Origin: Himantopus leucocephalus
Lineage: Eukaryota > Chordata > Aves > Charadriiformes > Recurvirostridae
Direction: 5' to 3'
Assembly: GCA_003993805.1 (NCBI GenBank)
Contig: RSEF01000003.1
Location: 104,108,757-104,172,756, forward strand
Length of the DNA: 64,000 nt
Part shown: piece after piece, positions 38,251 through 49,335 of the stretch
Numbering within the stretch: position 1 is the stretch's first letter
Layout: each line of letters opens with the position of its first letter
Notes under the pieces: generated by a model
The model's database searches: none
What the model was told of the DNA's origin: nothing
The model's input: the letters and a program-made list of their open reading frames with translations, nothing else
Translations under genes and position numbers: made by a program

Positions 38251-41200
38251 TCTGTCATATCAAACCACAGTGCTGCAATAGCACTTTATAAATGAGCACT
38301 GATTTCCATCAACCATTTAGTAAAAGTTTACACCATAGTTAGGCTGCTGACATGTGTTGCTCTAGAAACAAAGCCCAATGCCTATTTTTCAGACTGCAGT
38401 CACAAACCCCATCTTCCAGCTGGAACAATGGATCGAGGTATAGAAACAACATGCCAAAGAGCAGCAGCTTTCAATGCAATAGGATAGACTGGTGTGACCC
38501 TGTATGCCTATCTTTAATGTTGGATTTTCTTGATTTATTACAAGTTCAGAGAAGATGAATAGCACATTTCATTAAATTGCATGTTAAAATATATAGTTGG
38601 CCATACATAATACAGCTATTTGGCAGAATATATTCATTATAAAACACAAGCCTGTCTGTGGTTTCCTTACTTTCGGGTGTTCTGTTTTTCCTCCTTGCTC
38701 ACCATTTTGACATTCCTCTCAGCTTTCTCCAGATTAAACATCACATGTAATTTCATGAGCAGTGTTTGGTATCATCTAGGCAAACTATCTTTTACGTATC
38801 TTTTTCATAGATACATCACTGATTAAACAATTTGTTGTAAAAGTAGTTCCTTTCCCCTCTTCCTTTGCACTGTTGTATTCAGCACAATCCATTTCCTAAT
38901 CACTGTTGTCATTTATCTCTTCGTTTTACCTTGTCACCTACTTAATTCCACTAGAGGCATTTCTAACATCTCTGTCTAATAATCTCCGCTAACAATGCAG
39001 AACACTATTAGCATAATAAGCATTTCCCATCTGCACAAATGAGACTCCTTCTCATCAGTCTGAAAACTAACTACTGTACATAAAAATAGCCGGGAATCAT
39101 TAGAATTAAAGAGAGAACACATTCCCCTGCACACAAGTGTCTTCCCTCTCTGCTCCTCGGGGTAACAACTTCAGCTGCCCTTGTAATAGTAAAATACGCA
39201 AGTCCCGGATTGAGCACAAGGTCCCAGGCATCCACACTGTTTGATGTTAGTATGATCCCCTACACAGTTTTGAGCTAGGACAAACTGCCAATAATGCCAC
39301 AAACCATGGGCTCATCTCAGTGAGCAGTGTAAAGAGCCACACTGTTACACAGGTGAGCACAGTTTGGCTGTATAGACCATACATGCCTCTACTTCACACT
39401 CCTGAATATAACCCAAACCCTATGGAGTTGAGGGGAGGATTTCCAGGGAATATACTTGGACTTTGGACCAGCCTCTCTTCTGCATGGATACCTGCAAAGA
39501 TGAGCAATGTTTGAATAAAATGAGGTGGCATATTTCTGAGCTTATCATCTTTAGAAGATTTTTCATCAAAAACAGAGGCATAGGTGTTGGCAGACCCTTA
39601 TATTTTTGTCCTCTAAGCCATATTAATTCCTTCCTCACAGGGTCAGACTCAGGTGACAGCTATCAGCCATCATTGGTCTCATCTCCTCCCATATCTACCT
39701 GGACCTTTAATTTGCCAAAGTCCTTGATCCACGTAGTTATTTCTCCATTTGGTATTGCAATAGATTGCCTCATTCCCATTGTTTTGGGAGGGCCTGGCTT
39801 GCTCAAGGAGATGCCTGGCAGCCTCAAAACGAAGGAAACCTGTTCTTTTTGACCGTAGACCTCTACAGTTTCAACAGCATCTCAGCAAGATCGAGGGAAA
39901 GTGCTGGCAACTAAGTAACTAGAAACACAAACTGGCCTCTTAGTAATGCCAATGAAGTTAAAAAAAAAAAAAAAGCGAGGGGAAGGCCATTTTTCATCCT
40001 CTAGTTCCTTGATCTGCTTCATTGCATACCTGCACAAACAGTTCTGATGCCCCATTGGAGCTCGTGGGAGAGGAAGGCCAGGAATGAGGACTACAGTTGA
40101 GGGCAAAAACAGGGCTACTACAGCCAACTTCCACTTCACAAAGCTTTCAAAAGCTAAATTTTAGGCCTCTAGGATGGATCCCAGTTTTGGTTTCTAGACT
40201 TTCCTCTAGTCTGGAGTTGTTGTATAATATTTTTCAAGTGTTTGGTATGAGGTGATGTGTATCAGCTCTAATTATTTCACTTTAGCTGTTGCCCATTACT
40301 TTTCACCAGAAAAGTCCCCACCAAACCAAAACCAGCATTAATCTTTATAGAATAGTGTTATTTTCAGCACATCCTCTCTAGCACCCAGTTGCAGAGAACG
40401 GTAAGGATTTATTTTTGTTCTTCTTTGGTGGTGGTGGTGATGGTCTCCATAAATAAAAGACCTCCATAAATAAATAAGTCATTCTGAGGGGAAAGAAACT
40501 TTTGCCTCATGCTGCATCCTGCTTCACCCACACATACAGTTCTGTCCCATACGTTTTTCTGGAACCCCTATTATTTTTGTTAGCTTTGCCCAGGCGAAGA
40601 AGGAATTAGGAACACAGAAGGATTTCACAAGTTATGAAAAAGAAAGCAAATAAAATTATAATAATACAAGGTCACTGATTAAGCTATGAGAATTTCAGTG
40701 TGTCATTAGAGTCTGTCCTTTGTGGCTGTATACTTGCCTCCATTTAAGGGCAGAGATAGGAGAAAACAGTTCTTTTAAAATGTCGCAGCTGTATTGGTAA
40801 TTAAAAACATCACATATGTCTTTGGTTGAGGCTGAGGGCCTTGCAGAGGAACTGAGATTGTGGCCTGTAGAATGCTGGAAAGGAATGGTAAGAACCTTTC
40901 AGCTTCACTGATCCTGCAAAGGTTCCTTCTGCACATCTACCTCTTTGCACTGGTTCCCTTCAGACCACCACTAGCCAGACACTCACTAGGTGAGTTGTGT
41001 GGCAGCCTTCAGTGAGTGGTGGAACAAGTGAGATCATTTTGAAGAGCTTTAGAAGATCTTACTTGGCCATTTTGAAGCAATTGTTTCTGACAGAATAGAT
41101 TTTATTTTCTAATTATATTTATACATAAAAGCAAGAAACCACAGGAAAGAAGCACATTGTTAAAAAAAAGCCTTTTCCTATACTGCTACACCAGGACTGG

Positions 41201-42424
41201 ATAATGTAGACAATGTAGATAAGCCCTGACATGTGTTCATCTCTATTGGTTTTGTCTACTTTCTGGCAAAGACCAGGCACAGCTGAAGAAAGAGTATACG
41301 CAAGGGTCTATTGGCAGTCAGTGTGAGGCCATCCTGCTATGGGGTAGACACTTCAGCCATAGGGATACCGTGCCAGTTGACCATAGGACCAAAGAAGAGG
41401 CCCTGGCCTGTTTTATTTGCTAGTATCGATGGAGCTAAAAGCCTGCAGATCCCTGACCACATCTGAATTCGTGTCTCAGGCATACTTCTGGTGCCCAAGG
41501 TGCAAGTAACAGCCAAACTTGGGTCTGCCAGCCCTTTGGCCTGCTCTCCCTGCAGAATATGATGTCATTCAGCTCAGGAGACATGGCAATCCATCTCATC
41601 ATGGTAAGTGTCACTACATAATATTTGCAGATTACTAAGGCACTAGAAACCATGGTTGTTGATAAACTAGAGGTTTGTGTCATATGCCACATATTTTCAG
41701 ACTGAAAGAACAAATTTTAACTAGAGACTCTTCAAACAGTAGGTGGAAAACATAAGGATTTAAATCAGGAATTTGATAATGCTAAGCAGCTTTCATCTAC
41801 TTTAATTAGAGATAATGTTTTTCTTAATCATAAAATTGAATTTATGGAAATCAATTTAAAAGTGTGATTTCTTTAATACCTAGAGAAAAATAATTTTCTT
41901 TTATATACTGAGAACACTTCCAGGCTATAAAACCTAAAAGAAAATTTCTTCATTAGTATGTCCTGACACACATGTCAGGTTGGAAATACCTGATTAACCT
42001 TATTCCTAACAAAAAAAAAAAAATCCTATTAATTAACAAGGGTCCATCAATTATTTATTAGTATCAATAACTGCCAAATTATGGATCTGTTGTCATCCAA
42101 TTTAAACATAAAGACAAAACCTGACATTTTTCAACATCCACTTATCTACAACTTATGATGAAAAATATTTTTTTCCTTAAAATATAAAATAAAGACTACC
42201 ACATAGGTTCTTGAAAATGTATTTCAAACCCCGTGTCCTTATCAGTTTGCTTATAGGCACATTAAAGTTTTTCTTAATTTGAATTTACCTGAACTCTAAG
42301 ATGCTGAAGAAAACATTTTGGTTTCTACAGGAACAGTATGTAGAAATATTTCCAGCCTGGAAATTTGTCCTCATAGTGTGTCTGGTTTTGCGCTCATCTA
42401 CACAAACACACTAAGAATATATGT

Positions 42425-42444
42425 TAGTCTCATATATGAGACTA
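42425..42444. repeat. Perfect 20-bp palindrome
   Basis: TAGTCTCATATATGAGACTA equals its own reverse complement, with no spacer. The base pairs just outside do not extend it. By rough expectation a perfect 20-bp palindrome should arise about 0.06 times in a random 64-kb window. Confidence 0.95.
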
Positions 42445-43377
42445 GTGAGAGTACTTGCTATGATAAAGAATTACATTGTGTGTCTGTGTATATGCACGTT
42501 TGTGTTGAATTCAGACAATTGTTTTCTTTTTCACTTGTTTTGCTTTCAAGTACTGAGTTATTTGGATGCTGGGTCAAAGACCTGCTTGATGTAATAACAC
42601 TTACTAGTGGGCAGACTGGCTGCAAGAGAGACAACTGCTTGGGCAAATAAAGTCAACAGGATATTTTGAAATACCTTAAAGCATTTGTAAAAAATGTTTA
42701 ATATGTTTTTTCTTTTCTGCCACCCTGATAAAGACATATGATGAAATTATAAAAATATTCTAAGACTCGGTAGTATAATTCTTCTAAAGATATTCTTGTT
42801 AAATAGCTACTGATACTGAACATTGTCCCCACTTTTTCCCCTTTAATTTTCTGTACTGCCTGCCTAATGGAACAACACTGAATGTTGCTAATGTAAAAAC
42901 ACTGAATTTCAGTAGAGTAGAATATTCAGCTTTGTATCTTTCACATATAATAATGTATCTTACATACATGTATCTATACCTTACATATATACATAATATT
43001 TGCATTTACATACATATGATTTTAGGTCATCTGTTACCATATCATAGGGCATGTATTTAACTTTTCATGGGGTTATAGTTTGAAAAATCACCAATCCCAG
43101 GATTCTGAATAGCTAGATACACACAACAAATATATATCTAAGGACTTCTAAAAAGATCTATAAACTGAACTGGGTGATGTGACAAATTCTATGGATAAAT
43201 GCAGGATTTAACATGTTGAGTGGTGTTTAGTATTTCAACATTATCGTCTCTATAGGTTGCTAAGGCTTGTTTACATAGCTGGGATTTTTTTTTTAGTTAT
43301 ATGTGCCTGAAAAGGGAGAATATTTTTATGGCTTTGCACAGTAGACCTCCACCCCCTCATTTACCATCACTGAGATG

Positions 43378-43440
43378 GAATGTGGAGATACTGACTTCAG
43401 TGATATTTGGATCAGGCCCTCAGACTGTAATTGGACACAC
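43378..43440. repeat. Possible fragment of ancient sauropsid repeat
   Basis: TACTGACTTCAGTGATATTTGGATCAGGCCCTCAG resembles the GACTTCAATGGGATTTGGATCAGGCCC phrase found in old bird, turtle and crocodile interspersed repeats. Related phrases occur near 1990-2020 and 17233-17275 (the latter in the opposite orientation). The short length makes the assignment tentative. Confidence 0.3.
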
Positions 43441-44614
43441 TGAGATCTCCGCTAAAAAAAGTTCCTTAAGGCAAATGATGCACTTCAGAGGACACGATCT
43501 AAATACGGCTTATAGGGCTTTTAGGAAAGCAGAAGTTTGGATAAGAGAGCTTCTAAGACACATGCCTTTCTTCTTCCTGAACAATGTGAACATTTAATTT
43601 TTCCTACACATCTCCTCCTCTTCTACTGCCTGTCAGATAAAAAAAGGCTCACAGATGGTTTTGTGGGGGAGATAAAAGACCCTCTTTTAACCTCTACCCC
43701 ACCCCCCAAATAACTGCATATCCAATGCGAATTTATCAGGAGCCTTATGTGAGTTTCAAAACTTTTGCCAAGTCCACATTTTCTGTTTTACCAAAAATCT
43801 AATTTCAGATTTCATTCTTTTAATTAACAGATCACAGATACTACTTTAATTAATTATGCTTTACCAAATTAAATCAGTTAGATGTGAGTGCTTGCTTTTC
43901 TGCTGAGCTCAGTTGGAATTACACTATCAGCACAAATGTTCACTGATGGAGAGGACCTGTCCACTCTTATGACGAATGGGATCATTCTTTAGAGCATCGT
44001 GTTGGGTTTAGCTGACCAGATCTCTTCTAGGCTTACACAAGGGCAAGAAAACTTCCCTAATGAATTCCACAGCTAAGTGCCTAATCCAGCTCTACTAAAT
44101 TCAAACAACTTTTTTCAAACAAAAGTTGAAACTGATTTCAGGCTCCCCCACAACCATACTTCCCATCTAGTGTGTGTACGTCGTCCTTCAAGCAAACAGA
44201 ACAGATGTCATGTCCAAAATCTTGAAGATGTTCCCCCAAATTTCAGCAATATGCAATATTACAGTGTCACAGTATATAAAGTACAGAGAGCTCGTCCTTC
44301 CCTCAGGACTTTCATCCATGCATTTTTCTCATATTTCCTCAGAGACAGGCTGACGTGTTTAATTTAATATGTAGTAAGTCAGAAGTGCCTATTTTCATGA
44401 ACTAATGAAAACATTAATATTTATTCTTGTTCTGTGGTCATTTATCTCATTCCCAACTGTGTGTCTTAGAGTAAGGCTCAAAAATCAGACACAAAGAGAA
44501 TCCCAAACAAAGCAAGGATGTCAACAGTTGAAATAATTCTGGGCCTACAACAAATTAATAGAAAAGCATGGGAGCACTTCAGTTCAGACGGAAGTTCTGC
44601 AGTTGAGAACAACA

Positions 44615-44785
44615 GGACCATAGTATAATGAAAGCAGTTTAGGTTGGAAGAGACCTCTTGAGGTCGCCTAGTCCAACCTACCGCTCACAGCAAGGCCAGC
44701 CAGACCAAACTGACCAGGGCCTTGTCTAGTCCAGTTGTGAATCTCCAAGGAAAGAAATCTGACAGCCTTTCCATGGAAAGTGGGC
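44615..44785 (-). mobile_element. CR1 LINE 3'-end fragment
   Basis: Plus-strand sequence reads as the reverse complement of a CR1 3' end. It has an ATAGTATAATG tail-like start, then GTTTAGGTTGGAAGAGACC, CTAGTCCAACCTACCGCTCA, AGGGCCTTGTCTAGTCCAG, GTGAATCTCCAAGG and ACAGCCTTTCCATGG. Each block has a direct CR1 counterpart in the same order. The copy is 5'-truncated (about 170 bp), as usual for CR1, and covers only the extreme 3' part. No target-site duplication is expected, since CR1 lacks them. Confidence 0.85.
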
Positions 44786-44996
44786 TTTCTAGGACCATAT
44801 GGCTATTCACGGAACGACAGTGGAAGAATCTAGGACACTGGTAATATCCTTGATCTCACCTTCTGCTTTTCATGTGGCCCATCACAGTCTTTTATGTCAT
44901 TTGATATTTTATCCTAAAGGTTACCAGTTCTGTGGCATGCTGAGTGCACCAAATAAATGTTCTGTGAAGTCATCTGGACTATACATCTACTGACTG

Positions 44997-45068
44997 CACT
45001 TACAGCAACTGGACCTGATGACCCAGATGGTCTCCTGCAGGTCTCTGTTCCTAGCTGAATCTGTAAAT
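44997..45068 (+). mobile_element. Possible CR1 3'-tail scrap
   Basis: CAACTGGACCTGATGACCC followed by GATGGTCTCCTGCAGGTCTC and CTGAATCTGTAAAT resembles a CR1 3' tail (ACCTGATGATCTCCTGAGGTCCC...ATTCTGTGA). It is short and diverged, and could be chance similarity. Confidence 0.35.
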
Positions 45069-47947
45069 ATTAACTGCACAAGTAAACCACTACTTGCATG
45101 AATGACAGCTTGTTTTTCATAGTCTACAACAGCATAATTTTGCATGTGAAATTACCTGCTTGTGACAGCATAGGCATGTTTTGCATGCATATTTTATGAG
45201 ACTTGCCTTTGAAAGATTGTCTTTGGATAACCTATACAGTCCTCCTGGATATCCATATAAATGACTTCTGTTCCAAGGGTAAATATATGCAAATGAAAAA
45301 AAAGAGGTCCCACCCTTCCTACAAAATTTCAGCTTCACACACGTCAATCCAAAAGATGCATTTTGCGTATCTGCTTATTAGAGGAACCACACAAAAAATG
45401 AAAGGAGTGGTACACACATCCTGTCAGCCTGTTCTCCATGTAGGCATGCAAGAGAACAGAAAAGATTGTCCAGTCCTTCACCAGCAATTAAGACTTGAGA
45501 GGATTAGGCCACACCTAATTTGCAGATTTGTTTCCATCCACAGTTCCATTCTCTACTATAAATTATTTAGACTGCTAAGGAATTGAGAAACAGCGTAAAA
45601 GAGGAATGTGAAAGAAATTAGGGAAGATAAATTAAGGGGAAGTTACAGAGTAAGCATATTATTTAGTAAGACATATGCCCTGGGCTGCTTAACCTGTTCC
45701 CCAGGCCCCCATTTCAACATGACTTTGCAAGCACTGCTGACTGTTTTGTTTTATTGTGGACCATGTAGATAGTAAATGGGAATGGATGGGAGATACTACC
45801 AGGAACTTAGTAGCAAGAGGAAAGCAATAAAAGAAAACATATTTTTTTCTTACTTTCCTCAGCCCCACACTGAGATACTTCATAGTTTCTGAATTTTGTA
45901 TAATATATTATGTCAGGATTTCAAAGAATTCTGTCAGAATCTACCTGTCAAGTGAGTAAGGGAAGTATGGCATGACCAGGAATGTCCATAAAGACTATTG
46001 GATTGCAGATATTCACTATCTGACAGGGTCCTAGCCCTGCAGCAATACACAAGAAAAGTTGGTTTTGATTCCTTCATGAACGAGTAGGTGGCCAGGAACA
46101 AGTCACCCAGGGCTTCGACTCCCCAGTTCTGCACCTGCAAGATAAAAATACCTCACTAAGAGCTGTAAAGAAAAAAATGTTGATTACAATGAAAGTTGTC
46201 CTTTATTTTTTTACAGGGAAAAAAGCAAAATATGACAGAAAAATATCCTTGAGCCCAAGTAAAAGTTGAAAGAACAAGAAAACACTTTTTACATGAAAGA
46301 TAAAAACTGTGAATAACATTTCTCCCCATCTCTCTACCACCTCACTGAACATACTTTTCATATTCTTAACAACTTTGTGGTGACAGGCAAGCCTTGCCTT
46401 TGTCTGTCCAGGGAGTGGATTCTTAGCACCACTTCTTCAGTGACCTCCATAGGAAGCCCTGCTATTTGCTGCCTCTCTTAGTAGAAGAGACAGGGAAAAC
46501 GAAGTGTAAGGGGAAGACTCCACTAAACCTTTGCATTGGTGTCCAAAGCAATTCTCTAGCATGTCTCAGCTGCAGGTAAGTGCTTTCTACAATCTGAGAT
46601 ACAGGAGCAGGAAAAAGGAAGTGCTCTCTTCACGCAGATAGCCACCTGCACTTGCAGAAGCAGATGAATTGTGTGTAGTCCCACTGACTCACATAAGATA
46701 GTGTGGCTGACAGATTTCCAGTAACCTCCTACCCTGTTTGCATGATGGGGGATCCAATATTATTATGCTGACCAAATGGTTTATGAGCATCCTGCTCATG
46801 GTTGTACTCCAGAAACCTTGACTTTACCTCCTTCATGGTCCAATCCAACACCCACCAAAGTAAATGAAATAAATCTAAAATAAATTTAGACAGGAATGTT
46901 AACAGCACTGAAGGTACAGAGAAGACAGAGAGGCTGGCTCCAACCACTCCATAACACTTCCGTGGCAATGTTATGTTAAACTTAGCATGCTTTGCCTTTT
47001 CTGTAGTTCCAGGTACTGAGCGCAGTTCCATCTCTATAGTTCAAGCTATTAAGTACATTCATCATCTCATGAGTTCTGTCCAAGTGTCATTTGTTCAGAT
47101 ACTTTACAAATGTTCATGGTATACCTCCTCAGGAACAATGAGATCAAACTTAAATTCATATTCAACATAGGAAATATTTCATATTCAACATCGGAAATAT
47201 TTATAATGTTTAAAACATGATCGTGCTCTATTACAGTTCCTTTCAATGCAGTTCTAACCTCAGATGAATGCATGAGTACAACGAAGCAACAGGGAAATCC
47301 TGCACTGATATTGTAATTCTGAAGATCTATAAGGAAAACTGTGGGGGGAAACTGTGTAGTTTGGAAGGAAAGTGTTACTTAATGGGGGGAAAAAAAGAAG
47401 GAGAATCAAGCCCTACACCACTGAAACAGTTTTTCTAACTGTATGAATGTCCAGAAAGATATTTACCCTTCTCTCCTTGTTATAACAGGTTAGGCTGTTC
47501 TTTTGATTCCTAATCTCTGAAATATCTGTTCCTTATTACTTTCTGATCCCCAGTCATTATTAAAGTATGAAATAAAGATGAATTATGAAAAGATCTAGAG
47601 ACATAAAAATAATCTGTATTCTTTAATGAGGATTGAAATATTTTTCTTCAAATTGTTTCCAAAATTACCAAAAGCCTCTAAAAAAAAGCTATCTTGATTT
47701 CCATTTAAAAATAAGAAAAAAAAAGGGATGAAAAATGACCTAATTTAGTCCATGATCTTTCCTCAAGGATTTTTGATAGATTCATTATTCTAAGAATAGA
47801 AATGCCAGTATACTTTTCAGAAATCTTTTGCTTCTGACACAGAGTTGCAGTATCTTTTATTGATACATCTACTGTCTTAAACTATCATATGCAATTTAGA
47901 ACACCTAGGGTTTAGTTTGCAACATCACGGTATTTTCTGAAGGAATT
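45069..47947. other. Gene-less unique sequence
   Basis: No gene is recognised; the largest open frames are 127 codons (45203-45586 plus) and 100 codons (46729-47031 minus), neither recognisable. It contains the 23-bp tandem duplication at 47155-47200 and otherwise AT-rich unique DNA. Confidence 0.55.
47155..47200. repeat. 23-bp tandem duplication
   Basis: TTCATATTCAACATAGGAAATAT (47155-47177) is followed directly by the same unit with one A-to-C change (47178-47200). It is a recent local duplication. Confidence 0.9.
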
Positions 47948-48432
47948 GTGTTTTGTGAATTCTGGACCCCCAGTACAATGGACACATGGACATACTGGTG
48001 CAAATCCAGTGAAAGACAATGAAATGATGAAGGGACTGGACTATTTGACTGCATTTGTTCAGCCTGGAGACAAAGACTCATGGGAATCTTATAAATACAT
48101 ATAAGTACCTGATGGGTGGGAAGTAAAGAAGACCAAAAAATGAGCCAAAGAATTCTTATTGGTGCACAGTGAAAGGTCAAGAGGGAATCGGCACAAACTG
48201 ACAGGCAAGAAATTCCATTTAAACTTAAGAAAAAAAATTCTTTATCTACAGTGATGCTCTCCAAACACTGAAGAGGTTGACTAGTGAGACTGTGGAGTAT
48301 CCATCCTTGGAGATACTCAAAACTCAGCTGGGTACAGCCCTGAGCAACCTATCCTAGCTGACCTTGTGTCAAGCAGCGGTGTTAAACTTGACACTCTTCA
48401 GAGGTCACTTCCAACCTTCTGTGATTCTGTGA
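47948..48432 (+). mobile_element. CR1 LINE 3' fragment, forward
   Basis: The segment follows CR1 from the last part of ORF2 through the 3' tail: CCCCAGTACAATGGACACATGGAC, GGGACTGGACTA, TTCAGCCTGGAGA, ATAAGTACCTGATGGGTGGG, GGCACAAACTGACAGGCAAGAAATTCC, GTGGAGTATCCATCCTTGGAGAT, then CAGAGGTCACTTCCAACC and the terminal TGTGATTCTGTGA. Several stops and frameshifts break the reading frame. It is about 485 bp and 5'-truncated. A second CR1 in the opposite orientation starts 98 bp to the right, so the two 3' ends face each other. Confidence 0.92.
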
Positions 48433-48530
48433 AAACTTGGAGTCCATAGATTGAAAGGTCCAAAGAGATTTCAGTCACATTAGTTCTTTACATCAACAAG
48501 GCTGACGAGTCAGAAATTTGACTGCTGCGG

Positions 48531-49335
48531 AAATCACAAAATGGTAGAGGTTGAAAGGGACATCTGGAGATCATCTGGTCCAACCCCCCTGCTCAAGCAG
48601 GACCACCTAGAGCCAGTTGCCCAGGACCATGTCCAGATGACTTCTGAATATCTCTAAAGGAGACTCTACAACCTCTCCGGCCAACCTGTACCTGTGCTCA
48701 GTCACTCTCACCGTAATAAAGTGTTTATTGATATTCAGAAGGCACATCCCTTGTTTCTGTTTGTGCCCATTGCCTCTGGTCCTGTCACTGAGCACCACTG
48801 AAAAGAGCCTGGCTCTCTCCTCTGCACCTTCCCTTCAAGTATTTCCATACATTGATGAAATCCCCCTGTGCCTTCTCTTCTCTGAGCTGAGCTGAACAGT
48901 ACCAGCTCTCATCTTTTCCCCATAGGAAAGATGCTCCAGTCCCTCCATCATCTTTGTGACTGTCCATCAGACTCTCTCCAGCACGTCCATGTCTCCCTTG
49001 TGCTATGGAGCCCAGATCTGGACACAGTACTCCAGCTGTGGCCTCACCAGCACTCAACAAAGGGCAAGGATCACTCATCTCCCCTGACCAGCTGGCAACA
49101 CTCCTCCTAATGTAACATGGGACACCAAAGCCGGCATGAAACTGCAAAAAGCTTGCTCAATTCTGGTTCATGTTCAACTTGGTGTCTACCAGGACCCCCA
49201 GGTCCTTTTCTGCCATGCTGCTTTGCAGCTGGTTGGCCCCCAGCACATACTGGTGAGCGGGGTTACCCCTCCCCAGCTGCAGGACTTCGTACTTCTAGTT
49301 GAACTTCATGAGGTTCCTGTCAGCCTGTTACCCCA
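48531..49335 (-). mobile_element. CR1 LINE 3' fragment, reverse
   Basis: About 805 bp of CR1 in reverse orientation. On the plus strand it begins AAATCACAAAATGG (the complement of the terminal tail) and AAGGGACATCTGGAGATCAT. It continues through GGTCCTGTCACTGAGCACCA, CACAGTACTCCAGCTGTGGCC and GACCCCCAGGTCCTTTTCTG, and ends in ACTTCATGAGGTTCCTGTCAGCC. It is the longest CR1 in the window and 5'-truncated inside ORF2. Together with the forward copy to its left it forms a tail-to-tail inverted arrangement. Confidence 0.93.
48607..49320 (-). pseudogene. Decayed CR1 ORF2 C-terminus
   Basis: Within the reverse CR1 the minus strand still encodes recognisable pieces of the C-terminal end of the CR1 ORF2 (endonuclease/reverse transcriptase) protein. 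These are NLMKFN near 49285-49305, then [11 protein letters not shown] near 49185-49215 followed by an in-frame TGA at 49157-49159. Further on come RRSVAS near 49100 in another frame and SDRTRGNG near 48767-48790. Frames shift between pieces, so the copy is dead. In a live element the protein would mediate target-primed reverse transcription; only the region downstream of the catalytic core is present here. Confidence 0.8.

Larger units (their letters stand above)
38251..44614. other. Gene-less unique sequence
   Basis: No gene is recognised. The largest open frame is 129 codons (39463-39852, plus) and has no recognisable domain. Simple features are A15 at 39960-39974, (GGT)5 at 40426-40440, a CCTCCATAAATA-type short duplication at 40445-40475 and A13 at 42009-42021. 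An AT/TACA-rich low-complexity stretch spans about 42930-43020. The palindrome at 42425-42444 and a short old-repeat-like piece at 43380-43440 are listed separately. Confidence 0.55.

Noticed and set aside
39463..39852. 129-codon plus-strand frame
   Set aside because: No recognised domain and no flanking splice signals that would make an exon.
42930..43020. TACA/TATA-rich stretch as a promoter cluster
   Set aside because: Low-complexity AT-rich sequence gives TATA-like words by chance.
47905..48264. 119-codon minus-strand frame
   Set aside because: Antisense to the forward CR1 fragment, so a shadow of the repeat.
48785..49147. 120-codon minus-strand frame as a host gene
   Set aside because: It is an out-of-frame mosaic within the reverse CR1 element.
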